From the NCBI RefSeq assembly GCF_041276405.1, contig NZ_JBGGGT010000002.1, positions 2,021,001 to 2,085,000 on the forward strand: DNA of 64,000 nucleotides, written 5' to 3'. Positions 26,238 through 35,619 of this stretch are shown here, piece after piece (the stretch's first letter is position 1; every line of letters begins with the position of its first letter). The notes under the pieces are model-generated. The model was not told the origin of the DNA and did not search any database. It worked only from the letters and a program-made list of their open reading frames with translations. Position numbers and translations under genes: made by a program. The stretch is from Microvirga sp. TS319. GTDB taxonomy: Bacteria > Pseudomonadota > Alphaproteobacteria > Rhizobiales > Beijerinckiaceae.

Positions 26238-26594
26238 CTACTTCCGCGCTTTGCGGGCCGCGTAACGAGCGTCACGGGCAGCCTTGCGCTCGGCCTCGAG
26301 CTTGACATCGTTCGCTGCCTTCTCGTCGGCTGCGCGCGCTTCCTGCTCAGCTTGATCGGCTGCAAGAGCTTCGCGCTCTGCGGCAAGGCGGGCGTTCTCG
26401 GCAACGCGCTGGGCCTCCCGCTCGGCCAAGCGGGCATCCCGCGCGGCGCTCACGGCGGCCCGGGCGGCGCGCCTTTCCGCAACGGCCGGATCGTCGGGGC
26501 CCGGCCGCTGATTGAACCTGGCGGCCATCGCCTGCTTTGCGTCCTTGGCGGCACTCAGCCGGTCTCTGAAATCTTTCTGCTTCATTCCACTCAT
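26238..26594 (-). CDS. DUF6481-like Ala/Arg-rich coiled-coil protein
   Basis: A protein of about 118 residues starting MSGMKQKDFRDRLSAAKDAKQAM, followed by one long, highly charged Ala/Arg/Glu helix (about residues 40-118) that is strongly coiled-coil-like. This resembles the DUF6481 family, found beside rpsU and csp genes in alphaproteobacteria. Start choice is among TTG 26603, ATG 26594 and ATG 26585; 26594 is used. The function is unknown, and a nucleic-acid-associated or structural role is only a possibility. Confidence 0.65.
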   Translation of the reverse strand: MSGMKQKDFRDRLSAAKDAKQAMAARFNQRPGPDDPAVAERRAARAAVSAARDARLAEREAQRVAENARLAAEREALAADQAEQEARAADEKAANDVKLEAERKAARDARYAARKARK

Positions 26595-26630
26595 GGGTCT
26601 CAATAAACTTAGATTGGTTAGTTTGGCTGG

Positions 26631-26831
26631 CTATCGGATACGTCTGATGCTGGTGATCGTGCCTTCCGGCAGCGATCCTTGTTCTTGCTGAGCCCGCGCG
26701 ATTGCGCCAACGGCCCGGGTGTCGCCGGCCTTCGCAGGATCGTCGATCCACAGATAGGCTCTGCGGGCATCGTCATAGTCCACTACGAACATGACAGATT
26801 TCGCAGGAGGGGCCTTTCGAAAAGTGTTCAT
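26631..26831 (-). CDS. Small 66-aa protein
   Basis: ATG 26831 with GAGGA at ideal spacing gives MNTFRKAPPAKSVMFVVDYDDARRAYLW split by a beta-rich middle, then AVGAIARAQQEQGSLPEGTITSIRRIR. The frame remains open upstream to 26891 across the csp terminator, which I reject. No family is recognised. Its mixed alpha/beta pattern and good ribosome-binding site support a real gene. It lies between the csp terminator and the DUF6481-like gene, reading leftwards. Confidence 0.65.
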   Translation of the reverse strand: MNTFRKAPPAKSVMFVVDYDDARRAYLWIDDPAKAGDTRAVGAIARAQQEQGSLPEGTITSIRRIR

Positions 26832-26875
26832 CGCTTCCTCACTTGTTTGACCATCAAATGATGGAGCTTCGCAAA

Positions 26876-26906
26876 GAAAAAGCCGCTCCACCCGGGAGCG
26901 GCGTCG
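26876..26906 (-). terminator. Intrinsic terminator of the cold-shock gene
   Basis: On the minus strand GCCGCTCC-CGGGT-GGAGCGGC (8-bp stem, 26882-26902) is followed by TTTTTCTTT, a good rho-independent terminator 37 bases beyond the csp stop. Confidence 0.85.
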
Positions 26907-26938
26907 GACAGGGGCTTATGATGGACGCCTCATCATTC

Positions 26939-27097
26939 CTAGGCCTTCCGGGTGTTGCTGGCGGCGGTCTTGACGGAGCGGCGATCCTCGGCCGTGTCGA
27001 ACAAGACCTTCTGGCCTTCGGCCAGGCTGCGCATGCCATTGTCCGGCCGGACAAAGCCGAAGCCCTTCATATCGTTATAAAATGTCACAGCGCCCAT
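26939..27097 (-). CDS. Shortened cold-shock domain protein lacking the RNP2 segment
   Basis: ATG 27097 gives 52 residues: MGAVTFYNDMKGFGFVRPDNG, containing the RNP1 motif KGFGFV, then directly RSLAEGQKVLFDTAEDRRS and a normal C-terminal strand (ASNTRKA). Full CspA-type proteins are 65-70 residues. Compared with them, about 15 residues carrying RNP2 (the VFVH box and the following loop) are missing in frame. The gene has a long structured leader and a strong terminator, so it looks expressed. It could be a functional mini-CSP or a decayed copy. Confidence 0.7.
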   Translation of the reverse strand: MGAVTFYNDMKGFGFVRPDNGMRSLAEGQKVLFDTAEDRRSVKTAASNTRKA

Positions 27098-27169
27098 GAT
27101 CCTGAGACTAACCTTTCGCGGCTGATGCAGATGCACGCGAGTTGAAGGCACGCCAAGCGTGACCTCAAC

Positions 27170-27258
27170 TCGGCCCGTCGATGGTTTGGAGAGAGTCTGA
27201 ACGTGCGCCTGGCAAAGCCACCAGCGAAACGGCCCGATTGTCCGGCCAAAATCGATAA
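27170..27258 (-). ncRNA. Structured 5' leader of the cold-shock gene
   Basis: About 90 bp starting about 70 nt upstream of the csp ATG, with blocks nearly identical to 24790-24878. On the minus strand GGCC-ggacaatc-GGGCC and CTGG-tggctttg-CCAG can form stems. A long structured leader is usual for cspA-type mRNAs, where it acts as a thermosensor. Conservation in two places suggests a defined RNA element. Confidence 0.55.
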
Positions 27259-27429
27259 TAGTCATATAGGGAACAATCAGATTTTTACAAGAGGGCCCCT
27301 TGAAAGGGGCTGAGGATCGGGGAGGCGCCGTCAAGTTTTACTTTTACAGGCCGCCCGCAAATTTTCGGACGGAACCCTGGGTCCGGTCGACCTCATCGGA
27401 AATAACTATGATCGAAGGAGGGGATTTCT

Positions 27430-27621
27430 GTGCATCAGGCCCGTTCACGCCGAACGGGTGAGCACGTATTCTTCCTGGTCGGAGTATGTGGCCGGATGAC
27501 CACATCATGCGTACCGGCCTGGGTTCTGGAAGAGGCGGCGTCTCTCGGTCGGCCGCGCCATCCGGGCTTTCGAGGCCGCGAAGCGCCTGAACCCCCAAAT
27601 GACCCCTTGGAGAGCGCATGA
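27430..27621 (+). CDS. Possible 63-aa small protein
   Basis: GTG 27430 follows an excellent GAAGGAGGGG ribosome-binding site and opens a 63-codon frame (HVFFLVGVCGRMTTSC in its first half, Pro/Arg-rich later). The minus-strand frames over the same bases have no comparable site. No homology is recognised and the composition is only moderately protein-like. Confidence 0.35.
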   Translation: MHQARSRRTGEHVFFLVGVCGRMTTSCVPAWVLEEAASLGRPRHPGFRGREAPEPPNDPLESA

Positions 27622-27675
27622 AAGTCGCATTCTGAAGGCTTTCTGAGGTTCATTTGAGAACCAGAGGATTGACCG

Positions 27676-27855
27676 ATGTCCTATGAAAAAGCTCTGCAGG
27701 TTGCAGAGCGAACGCTTGTCGACGGAGCGACATTGGCTGAGCTCAAGCAGGCATCGAAGGATCTGCGTGCCCTCACGCCCGATAGTGCGCTGGCGGATCT
27801 GGTCGATGCCAAGATCAGGTCTATCGAGAACCAGCAAGGCTGTTCGCGTTCTTAG
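27676..27855 (+). CDS. Small 59-aa helical protein
   Basis: ATG 27676 with AGAGG seven bases upstream opens 59 codons: MSYEKALQVAERTLVDGATL, then AELKQASKDLRALTPDSAL and ADLVDAKIRSIENQQG. It is entirely amphipathic helix in pattern, acidic-basic balanced, and clearly protein-like. No family is recognised. A partial repeat copy begins at its stop codon, the same arrangement seen after other genes here. Confidence 0.5.
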   Translation: MSYEKALQVAERTLVDGATLAELKQASKDLRALTPDSALADLVDAKIRSIENQQGCSRS

Positions 27856-27856
27856 A

Positions 27857-27899
27857 GATCGGACGCAAAATCGTGGGGGCGGTTTCGCGTTCGATGCCC
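27857..27899. repeat. Interspersed hairpin repeat, partial copy 8
   Basis: agatcggacgcaaaatcgtgg, then ggtttcgcgttcgatgcc; a short form of the 'cgcaaaa' subtype. Confidence 0.5.
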
Positions 27900-27976
27900 T
27901 ACCAAATATTCTCAAACGCATCCGGCCCTATCAAGAGGCTCATGAAATGACAGCCGACATGACGTAAGGGGACGGC

Positions 27977-28366
27977 ATGTTCAGCTCCGACCTCCGGTCG
28001 ATCTATCGGGCCTACCTTGATTGCCTCAATGCACAGGATTGGCCACGCCTTGGCGAGTTCGTGCATGACGAGGTCAGTCATAACGATCGCCCGTTCGGCA
28101 TCGCAGGGTATCGGGCCATGCTCAAGAATGATTTCCTGCAAATACCCGATCTCCGGTTCGAGGCTGAACTGCTTGTTTGCGAGCCGCCCTTCATCGCCGC
28201 CCGCCTCACGTTCGATTGTTCGCCGAAGGGCAGTTTCCTCGGCCTGGCGGTCAATGGCCGCCGCGTGTCGTTCGCTGAAAACGTCTTCTACGAGTTCAGG
28301 ACGGGTCGGATCAAAGGGGTCTGGTCGGTGATCGACAAGTCCGCAATCGAAGCGCAGATTTCATAG
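27977..28366 (+). CDS. SnoaL-like ester cyclase/NTF2-fold protein
   Basis: A 129-residue NTF2-fold protein of the SnoaL-like/ester cyclase group: an N-terminal helix (IYRAYLDCLNAQDW), the region FVHDEVSHNDRPFGIAGYRAML and a C-terminal sheet ending in RIKGVWSVIDKSAIE. These small proteins bind hydrophobic ligands or act as cyclases or isomerases; most in non-producers are uncharacterised. No biosynthetic partner is nearby. A long block of repeat copies follows. Confidence 0.78.
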   Translation: MFSSDLRSIYRAYLDCLNAQDWPRLGEFVHDEVSHNDRPFGIAGYRAMLKNDFLQIPDLRFEAELLVCEPPFIAARLTFDCSPKGSFLGLAVNGRRVSFAENVFYEFRTGRIKGVWSVIDKSAIEAQIS

Positions 28367-28451
28367 TTCGCCGTGTCCGAAGTTGCGCAGTTCATGCCGC
28401 TGGTTGCCCTTCCCAACGCGAACGCTCCTGAGGTTCGTGAATTCGCGCCTG

Positions 28452-28660
28452 CTAGAGCAAATTGCATTCTGACGGGATCAGAATGCTTGCTCTTTCTCTT
28501 CGGCGAAGCATCGTTTTTCACGCAGAACCGGTTCCCACTTCTTCGCACGATGCTCTAGAGCCTCGAACGCAGAAGTGGGGACCGGTTCTGCGTGAAAAGA
28601 TGCTAAAAAACAGAGACTTACGGCATCGGATTGGGTTCGATGTCACGTCCGATGCTCTAC
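28452..28660. repeat. Interspersed hairpin repeats, copies 9a and 9b back to back
   Basis: Two elements head to head: ctagagcaaattgcattc ... cacgcagaaccggttcccac ... cacgatgctctag, then gaacgcagaagtggggaccgg ... ggttcgatgtcacgtccgatgctc. The facing halves could form one very long hairpin between convergent genes. Confidence 0.8.
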
Positions 28661-30759
28661 CGCCACATGCCTCGCATCTTCGCGCCGAGATCAACCCGAA
28701 CATTTCTCGTTGTGGTGGAGGCGGCGGTCGGATCCGGTACAGCTACGGGCCACGACACGCGCTCGAAGAGTTTCAGGAGCGCACTGGGAATGAAGCGGGT
28801 TCGGGCGGCATAGACATGACGATCCCCCGTTGCGGCCTGCTGATGCGTGAAGAAGCGCTGCGGCACCAATAGATGCAGATGGTCCTTTGCCCGGGTCATG
28901 GCCACGTACAGCAATCGGCGCTCCTCCTCGATTTCGGCCGTGGTCCCGGTGCCGAGATCCGACGGAATGCAGCCGTCGACCACGTTCAGCACGAACACCG
29001 ACCTCCACTCCTGCCCCTTGGCGGAATGGATCGTCGACAGGATCAGATAATCTTCATCGCGCAGAGGCACGCCAGCCTGATCGCTCGTCGCATCCGGCGG
29101 GTCGAGCGTGAGTTCGGTGAGAAAACGCTCGCGGGAGGGATAGCCGGCCGCGATCTGGTCCAGCTGGATGAGGTCGGCCTTGCGGGTGGTCCCATCCTCA
29201 TGGATGCGGTCGAGGTGCGGCTCATACCAGGCTCGCGCCTGCTCGAGTTCTGCCGGCCAACCCGCTGCTCCCGCGCGAAGCTGCGTGATCGTGTCGACGA
29301 AGGTGCGCCACGCGTCTCCAGCCCGGGGAGGGGCAGGGGCCTCCATGAGCGCTTGGATTGGATCGGCAGCGTCATGCATGCGATCGAGCACCTTCTGGGC
29401 CGACGCCGGGCCGACGCCGGGCAGGAGTTGCATCAGGCGAAAGCCGGCAACCTTGTCACGCGGATTCTGGACGAAGCGCAGCACCGCCAGCAGGTCCTTG
29501 ACGTGAGCGGCGTCGAGGAACTTGAGGCCGCCGAACTTCACGAACGGGATGTTGCGGCGGGTCAGCTCCACCTCGAGCGGACCGCTGTGATGGGAGGTCC
29601 GAAACAGCACGGCCTGCTGCTTGAGGCTGATGCCGGTCTCGCGATTCCCCAGCACCTGCTCGACCACGTAGCGGGCCTGATCGGCCTCATCGCGCACGGC
29701 GACGAGCTGTGGCCGCTCGGCGGACATGCGGTCGGTCCAGAGGTTCTTGGTAAAGCGCTCGGAGGCGAGTTCGATCACGGCATTGGCGGCGGCCAGGATC
29801 GGCTGGTTCGAGCGGTAGTTGCGGTCCAGCGTAACGATCTCGGCCGGCGGGCTGAACTGCGTGGGAAAATCCAGGATATTGCGGACGGTCGCGGCCCGAA
29901 AGGAATAGATCGATTGGGCATCGTCCCCGACGACCGTGAGGCCCTGACCACCCGGCTTGAGGGCGAGCAGGATCGAGGACTGGAGCCGGTTGGTGTCCTG
30001 GTACTCATCGACGAGGACATGATCGAAGCGGCCGCCGAGTTCGGCTGCGATCGAGGGCTCGGCCACCATCTGGGCCCAGTAGAGCAGGAGGTCATCGTAG
30101 TCGAGCACGTTCTGACGCTGCTTGGCCTCGACATAGGCGGCGAACAGCTGGCGCAGCTCGGCGGCCCATCCGGCGCACCACGGATAAGAGACCCGCAGCA
30201 CGTCCTCGATCGCCGCCTCGGCATTCACGCAACGGGAATAGATTGCGAGGCAGGTTCCTTTCGCGGGAAATCGGCTCTCCGTCGCGGAGAGCCCAAGCTC
30301 GTGCCTGACAAGGTTCATCAGGTCGGCCGAGTCTTCACGATCATGGATCGAAAAGGCAGGATCAAGACCGATCTCGGGCGCGTAGTCGCGCAGGAGCCTG
30401 GCGCCGATGCCGTGGAACGTCCCGGCCCAGGTGAGGGCATCGGTCATCGCGCCTGCGCTCTGGCCCAGGATCTGTCCGACGATCCGCTCGACCCGGCGGG
30501 CCATCTCGGCCGCAGCCCGGCGGGAGAAGGTCAGAAGAAGGATGCGGCGCGGATCGGCGCCGTTGACGATCAGATGGGCCACGCGGTGTGCGAGGGTATT
30601 GGTCTTGCCCGATCCGGCCCCGGCAATGACCAGCAGCGGCGCGGCCGAATTGGAGCCGTTGGCGAAGACGCCATGCTCCACCGCCTGACGCTGTCGTGGA
30701 TTGAGTTGGTCGAGATAGGCGGGGTTCACGGACACGAGCGAATCATTCCTTTGCGCCAC
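28657..30759 (-). CDS. UvrD/Rep-family ATP-dependent DNA helicase
   Basis: An SF1A helicase of about 700 residues. Motifs in order: Q-motif region LNPRQRQAVEHG, Walker A AGAGSGKTNT, FSRRAAAEMARR, DEYQDTN (motif II), VVGDDAQSIYSFRAA (motif III), HSAKGQEWRSVF (motif V) and YVAMTRAKDHLHLL (motif VI). I use the GTG at 30759; a TTG ten codons earlier is possible and neither has a strong ribosome-binding site. It lies 82 bp after dnaE2 in the same direction, so it could be the last gene of the SOS cassette. It differs from full UvrD by its shorter C-terminus. Confidence 0.9.
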   Translation of the reverse strand: MAQRNDSLVSVNPAYLDQLNPRQRQAVEHGVFANGSNSAAPLLVIAGAGSGKTNTLAHRVAHLIVNGADPRRILLLTFSRRAAAEMARRVERIVGQILGQSAGAMTDALTWAGTFHGIGARLLRDYAPEIGLDPAFSIHDREDSADLMNLVRHELGLSATESRFPAKGTCLAIYSRCVNAEAAIEDVLRVSYPWCAGWAAELRQLFAAYVEAKQRQNVLDYDDLLLYWAQMVAEPSIAAELGGRFDHVLVDEYQDTNRLQSSILLALKPGGQGLTVVGDDAQSIYSFRAATVRNILDFPTQFSPPAEIVTLDRNYRSNQPILAAANAVIELASERFTKNLWTDRMSAERPQLVAVRDEADQARYVVEQVLGNRETGISLKQQAVLFRTSHHSGPLEVELTRRNIPFVKFGGLKFLDAAHVKDLLAVLRFVQNPRDKVAGFRLMQLLPGVGPASAQKVLDRMHDAADPIQALMEAPAPPRAGDAWRTFVDTITQLRAGAAGWPAELEQARAWYEPHLDRIHEDGTTRKADLIQLDQIAAGYPSRERFLTELTLDPPDATSDQAGVPLRDEDYLILSTIHSAKGQEWRSVFVLNVVDGCIPSDLGTGTTAEIEEERRLLYVAMTRAKDHLHLLVPQRFFTHQQAATGDRHVYAARTRFIPSALLKLFERVSWPVAVPDPTAASTTTRNVRVDLGAKMRGMWR

Positions 30760-30841
30760 TATAAATCCCGTTTCCCGTTTTGTTCGCAATGGCCCCGCTC
30801 GTCGCGCCCGAGGGCTGCGTGTGACCGCCGGGCGGTCGTCG

Positions 30842-33800
30842 TCAACGAAAGTTTCGCGCCGCCACCTTGATGACGGTCTCCCGTTCCAGGTCTGTCTCGT
30901 CCGCTCCTGGCCGTTTCATGGCTTCACGTGGCGAGCCGCGAGCCCAATCACGTGTGCCGATCCTTGCCTCATCCCCGCGCCCGCTTCGCAGCCGCAGCTC
31001 GCCATCGCGATCGGCGACCGACCGCAGGAGATCCGACAGGTCGATGAAGTGCTCGGCGATGAGATGCGTGACGTCTCCCTCCCGCTGAAATCGGCCTCGG
31101 CAGCCGATCATGCCCGAAGACAGGATCAGCCGCCGGTGCTTCTCGAACACGGCAGACCAGATCACGATGTTCGCCACATCGGTCTCATCCTCGATGGTCA
31201 TGAAGGTCACGCCCTTGGCTGAGCCCGGCTTCTGGCGCACCAGCACGAGGCCCGCCACCGTGACCCGCTGGCCATCCCTGACGTGCTGGAGATCGGCGCA
31301 GGAGCGGATGCGCCGTTCCGTCAATTCCTGGCGCAGGAAGGCGAGGGGGTGCCGGCGCAGGGTCAAGCCCTTCGAGCGGTAGTCTTCCACGACCTCGCGG
31401 CCCTCCGTCATGGGCACGAGGTCGACGACGGGCTCTGCCGTCTCGGATCGGATGAGCCGATCCCGCTCGTCGGCCGCGGCAAACAGCGGCATGACTTCGT
31501 CGGACAGGCCCTTGATGGTCCAGAGCGCGTCGCGACGGTTCACCACGATGGAGCCGTAGGCATCGGCCTCGGCCAACCGCTCGAGCGCGGAGACCGGAAT
31601 GCCGGCTCGCCGCCACAGGTCCTCGATGGATGAGTAGAGGCGCTCCGCCCGGGCGAGCGGGATCAGGGCGCCATCGGCGTTCGCCAGGCCATGTACCATC
31701 CGGAGCCCGAGCCGGACAGCGAAACGCTTCGGGTTTCTGGTCGGCTCAAGGGTGCAGTCCCAGCGGGAATGGTTGATGTCGACGGAGCGAACCTCGATCC
31801 CATGCCTTTGGGCGTCCCGCACCAGCTGGGCGGGCGCATAGAAGCCCATCGGCTGCGCGTTCAGGATGGCGCAGCAGAACACGTCAGGATGGTGGCACTT
31901 CATCCACGACGAGGCGTAGGCGATCTTGGCGAAGGAAGCCGCATGGCTTTCCGGAAAGCCGTAGGAGCCGAAGCCTTCGAGCTGCTTGAAGGTGCGTTCG
32001 GCGAAGTCCGTGTCGTAGCCGCGATCGGTCATGCCCGTGATCAGCTTCTCGCGGAACTTGGAGACGCCGGCCGTCATCTTGAAGGTTGCCATCGCACGCC
32101 GGAGCTGGTCGGCTTCCGAGGGCGTGAAGCCGGCGCATTCGATGGCCACCCGCATGGCCTGTTCCTGGAAGAGCGGCACGCCGAGCGTCTTCTCCAGCAC
32201 GCGCCTGAGTTCCGGGCGCGGGTATTCGACCTCCTCGCGCTTTTCGCGTCGGCGCAGATAGGGATGCACCATGTCGCCCTGGATCGGGCCCGGCCGGACG
32301 ATCGCCACCTGGATGACGATGTCGTAGAAGGTTTCGGGTTTCATGCGCGGCAGCATCGCCATCTGAGCGCGGCTCTCGATCTGGAACGTGCCCACCGTGT
32401 CGGCCTTCCGGATCATGGCGTAGGTCGGTCCATCATCGGGCGGGATCGTCGCAAGGTCACGGCTCTCGCCCTTGTGCTCGCGCAGAAGATCGAAAGCGCG
32501 GCGCATGCAGCCCAACATGCCCAGTCCCAACACGTCGACCTTCATGAACGTGAGGGTGTCGATGTCGTTCTTGTCCCACTCGATCACCTGCCGGTTCTCC
32601 ATCGCGGCCGGCTCGATCGGGACGAGCTCATCGAGGCGATCCTGGGTCAGCACGAAACCTCCCGGGTGCTGCGACAGATGGCGCGGCGCGCCGATGAGTT
32701 CGCTGGCGAGTTCCAGCGTCATGCGCAGGCGCGGATCGTCGAGGTTGAGGTTGAGCTCCTTTGCTTCCTTGTCCGACACGCCGTCATTGCCCCAGCCCCA
32801 GACGAGGCCGGCCAATCCCGCCGTCACATCCTCGGGCACGCCGAGCGCCTTGCCGACTTCGCGCACCGCGCCCCTTGCGCGGTAGCAGGAGACGACAGCG
32901 GTGAGCGCCGCGCGATGGCGGCCATAGGTGTCATAGATCCACTGGATGACCTCCTCGCGGCGCTCATGCTCGAAGTCGACATCGATATCCGGGGGCTCCC
33001 GCCGCTCCTGGGACACGAAACGCTCGAAGAGCAGGTCATGCTCGGTCGGGTTGATGGAGGTGATGCCAAGCACGAAGCAGACGGCCGAGTTCGCGGCCGA
33101 GCCACGGCCCTGGCACAGGATGCCGCGTGACCTGGCGAAGGACACGATGGCGTGGACCGTGAGAAAGTAAGGGGCGTAGCCCAGCTCCTCGATCAGGCGC
33201 AGCTCGCGGTCGCAGGTAGCGGCGACCACGTCCGGAATTCCGTCCGGGTAGCGAAGCCGCGCGCCTTCCCGGGTCAGCCGTTCCAGCTTCTCCTGCGCCG
33301 TCTCGCCGGAATCCGTCTCGGAGGGATACTGGTAGCGCAGCTCGTCGAGCGAGAAGGTGCAGCGCTCGAGGATCTCGCGGACCCGCCGGAACGCTTGCCC
33401 GTGGCGCTCGAACAGGCGCTCCATCTCGATGGGATCCTTGAGGTGGCGGTCGGCATGACGCTCGAGGCGATAGCCCGCCTCGTCGATGGTGCAGCCCTGC
33501 CGGATGCAGGAGACCACGTCCTGCAGGCGCCGGCGCGAAGGGTGGTGGTAGAGAATATCGCCCATGGCGATGGTCGGCACCCGGGCGACTTGCGCCGCCT
33601 GTTCGATGGCATGGAGGCGCAGGTGCTCGTTGGGAGCAAAACGCCGGATCAGGGCCATGTGGGCGCGGTTGCCGAAAGTGCTTTTGAGACGGGCGAGGCT
33701 GGTCCCGAGCATGTCGTCGGCACGATCGCCCAGCAGGACGGCGAGCAGTCCCTCGTTCCAGGTGGCCACATCGTCCCACGTGAGATGACACTGCCCCTTG

Positions 33801-34120
33801 CCGCCGCGGCTCTTGCCGAGGCTGAGCAGCCGGCACAGGCGCGAATAGGCGGCCCGATCCATGGGATAGACGAGGAGCGATGTGCCATCGTTAAGATCGA
33901 GACGACAACCGACGATCAGCCGCACGCCCGTGTCCCGCGAGGCCTCGTAGGCACGCACGATGCCTGCGAGGGAGTTGCGGTCGGTGATGCCGAGCGCCGA
34001 TATGCCGAGGAGCTTCGCCTGCTCGAACAGCTCCTGTGGGCTGGACGCACCGCGCAGAAACGAGAAGTGGGTCGTGACCTGAAGCTCGGCGTAGATGGGG
34101 CCGGCAGAATGCCTGGTCAT
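30842..34120 (-). CDS. dnaE2: Error-prone DNA polymerase III alpha subunit DnaE2 (ImuC)
   Basis: A 1,092-residue C-family polymerase that, with ImuA and ImuB, performs damage-induced mutagenic translesion synthesis. It begins with a PHP domain ([19 protein letters not shown]), has the polymerase aspartates in [13 protein letters not shown] and the fingers region [13 protein letters not shown], and ends with an OB-fold ([19 protein letters not shown]). The start ATG 34120 overlaps the imuB stop (ATGA); the open frame beyond it is a shadow of imuB. The length and absence of the long replicative C-terminus fit DnaE2 rather than DnaE1. Confidence 0.96.
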   Translation of the reverse strand: MTRHSAGPIYAELQVTTHFSFLRGASSPQELFEQAKLLGISALGITDRNSLAGIVRAYEASRDTGVRLIVGCRLDLNDGTSLLVYPMDRAAYSRLCRLLSLGKSRGGKGQCHLTWDDVATWNEGLLAVLLGDRADDMLGTSLARLKSTFGNRAHMALIRRFAPNEHLRLHAIEQAAQVARVPTIAMGDILYHHPSRRRLQDVVSCIRQGCTIDEAGYRLERHADRHLKDPIEMERLFERHGQAFRRVREILERCTFSLDELRYQYPSETDSGETAQEKLERLTREGARLRYPDGIPDVVAATCDRELRLIEELGYAPYFLTVHAIVSFARSRGILCQGRGSAANSAVCFVLGITSINPTEHDLLFERFVSQERREPPDIDVDFEHERREEVIQWIYDTYGRHRAALTAVVSCYRARGAVREVGKALGVPEDVTAGLAGLVWGWGNDGVSDKEAKELNLNLDDPRLRMTLELASELIGAPRHLSQHPGGFVLTQDRLDELVPIEPAAMENRQVIEWDKNDIDTLTFMKVDVLGLGMLGCMRRAFDLLREHKGESRDLATIPPDDGPTYAMIRKADTVGTFQIESRAQMAMLPRMKPETFYDIVIQVAIVRPGPIQGDMVHPYLRRREKREEVEYPRPELRRVLEKTLGVPLFQEQAMRVAIECAGFTPSEADQLRRAMATFKMTAGVSKFREKLITGMTDRGYDTDFAERTFKQLEGFGSYGFPESHAASFAKIAYASSWMKCHHPDVFCCAILNAQPMGFYAPAQLVRDAQRHGIEVRSVDINHSRWDCTLEPTRNPKRFAVRLGLRMVHGLANADGALIPLARAERLYSSIEDLWRRAGIPVSALERLAEADAYGSIVVNRRDALWTIKGLSDEVMPLFAAADERDRLIRSETAEPVVDLVPMTEGREVVEDYRSKGLTLRRHPLAFLRQELTERRIRSCADLQHVRDGQRVTVAGLVLVRQKPGSAKGVTFMTIEDETDVANIVIWSAVFEKHRRLILSSGMIGCRGRFQREGDVTHLIAEHFIDLSDLLRSVADRDGELRLRSGRGDEARIGTRDWARGSPREAMKRPGADETDLERETVIKVAARNFR

Positions 34121-35619
34121 GCGAAGAACCCGTGCATCCACCAGCGTCCGCCCTCGGCGGTGGGCGCATCGCGGAAGATCCAGAAGCGTCCGCCCTGTTC
34201 GGTCTCGACCCGGTAATAGTCGCGAGCGGCGGAACCCTTGTCGCCGTTCCACCATTCCGGCGTGATGCGCTCGGGCCCGTCGGCCTTGGCGACCGTGTGC
34301 TTCACCTTGCGCCAAATGAAGAAGCGCGGCGGATGATCCGGGAGCAGGGCGGTTGCCACCACGGGCTCGGGCGGGTCGAGCAGGCGCGTGGGCCGTGGCA
34401 GGCTCTCGGGCCAGACCGAACCAGTCGCCGGCGCGAGCGCCGGGATCTTGCGCGCCATGCGTTCGGGGACGAAGCTTTGAACGGGCGAGAGCCGATAGAC
34501 CTTCTTCATGCCGATCCGGGTGCCGAGCCGGTCGACGAGCTGGCCCATATCCGCCTCGCCGGCATCCTCCTCCCCAAGGCCACGAGCATGGATTTGCGTC
34601 TCGGCCAGCGGCTCGACCTTGCTCGCGACAAGCGCGATCTCCTCGATGCCGAAGCCGGGATCGACGGTTTGCAGGCGCTCGTCGAAGAGTTTCGCGAGAT
34701 GCGCCGCATCCCGGTTGGCCTTCGCGGTTCCAATCCGCAGGCACACGCTCTTCTGATCGATGCGCTGGCAGAGAAGATCGAGGCGGCGCACGCCTTCGCC
34801 GCGACGCTCCAGTTGCCGGCACAGGTCTTTCGACAGGCGCAGCACGACGCCCTTGAGGTCCTCGAGCCGGCCGATCGGCTCCGCGAAGGCACGAGCCGCC
34901 GTCGGCGTTTCCTTGGGAACGAGCGGTGTGATCGGCTCGAAGACGTGGCCCGTGGCCTGATCGAGCCGCAGCGCCACATCCCGTCCGAAGCGACGGATCA
35001 GAGGTGCGCGCGGCATGGCGGCGAGCTGGCCGATCCACTCGATGCCGAGCCGATGCAAGGCGTTGAGCTTATCGACAGGGATCCTCAGGGCGCGAATCGA
35101 CAGGGTTGCCACCGCCTCCACGGCGCGGCCTGCCGGCACGATGCCGCCGGCTCCGTAGCGGGCCACAGCCCACGCCGCTCCCGGCGCATCGGCCACGGCC
35201 GCTTTGGCCGCGATACCATGCCGCGTCAGGCGGCCTGTGAGGTCCGCGAGCAATGCCTCCTCGCCGCCGAAGAGATGCGCCGCGCCCGCAATGTCGATCC
35301 AGAGCCCGTCCGGCGGGTCGGGCGCCACCACAGGCGAGTAGTTGATCGCCCAGCGGGCGAGTTCCCGTAAGGATGCTTCGTCCTCGTCGGGCGTGGCTTC
35401 GACCGCATGCAGGTTCGGCACCAGAGCCTGCGCCTGGGCGAGCGGCATGCCGACATGCAGGCCGGCCTCCTGGGCGGCCGCACAGGCCGAGCGGATCAGG
35501 CGGCGCGATCCAACCGTGTGCACGGTCACGAGCGGCTCATGACGCGGCGGCCTGCCGGTCCGCCGCCTGATCCGATCGGTCGGCCAGGTCGACAGGTAGA
35601 GCGAGACGACCCTTCGCAT
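34117..35619 (-). CDS. imuB: ImuB, catalytically inactive Y-family polymerase homologue
   Basis: A 500-residue Y-family-like scaffold that links ImuA, DnaE2 and the beta clamp. At the position of the catalytic D in true Y polymerases it has [10 protein letters not shown], and the second site reads [14 protein letters not shown], so the usual carboxylate set is incomplete, as in other ImuB proteins. It begins 83 bp inside the imuA 3' end and overlaps dnaE2 by four bases, giving a tightly coupled operon. A beta-clamp-binding motif is expected near QSFVP but cannot be confirmed by eye. Confidence 0.93.
   Translation of the reverse strand: MRRVVSLYLSTWPTDRIRRRTGRPPRHEPLVTVHTVGSRRLIRSACAAAQEAGLHVGMPLAQAQALVPNLHAVEATPDEDEASLRELARWAINYSPVVAPDPPDGLWIDIAGAAHLFGGEEALLADLTGRLTRHGIAAKAAVADAPGAAWAVARYGAGGIVPAGRAVEAVATLSIRALRIPVDKLNALHRLGIEWIGQLAAMPRAPLIRRFGRDVALRLDQATGHVFEPITPLVPKETPTAARAFAEPIGRLEDLKGVVLRLSKDLCRQLERRGEGVRRLDLLCQRIDQKSVCLRIGTAKANRDAAHLAKLFDERLQTVDPGFGIEEIALVASKVEPLAETQIHARGLGEEDAGEADMGQLVDRLGTRIGMKKVYRLSPVQSFVPERMARKIPALAPATGSVWPESLPRPTRLLDPPEPVVATALLPDHPPRFFIWRKVKHTVAKADGPERITPEWWNGDKGSAARDYYRVETEQGGRFWIFRDAPTAEGGRWWMHGFFA

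Noticed and set aside
28873..30870. 665-codon plus-strand frame opposite the helicase
   Set aside because: All helicase motifs are on the minus strand in order; this is a shadow.
31691..33130. 479-codon plus-strand frame inside dnaE2
   Set aside because: Shadow of the DnaE2 catalytic region.
34121..35038. Upstream extension of dnaE2
   Set aside because: It overlaps imuB in another frame and has no PHP or polymerase similarity; ATG 34120 overlaps the imuB stop as expected.
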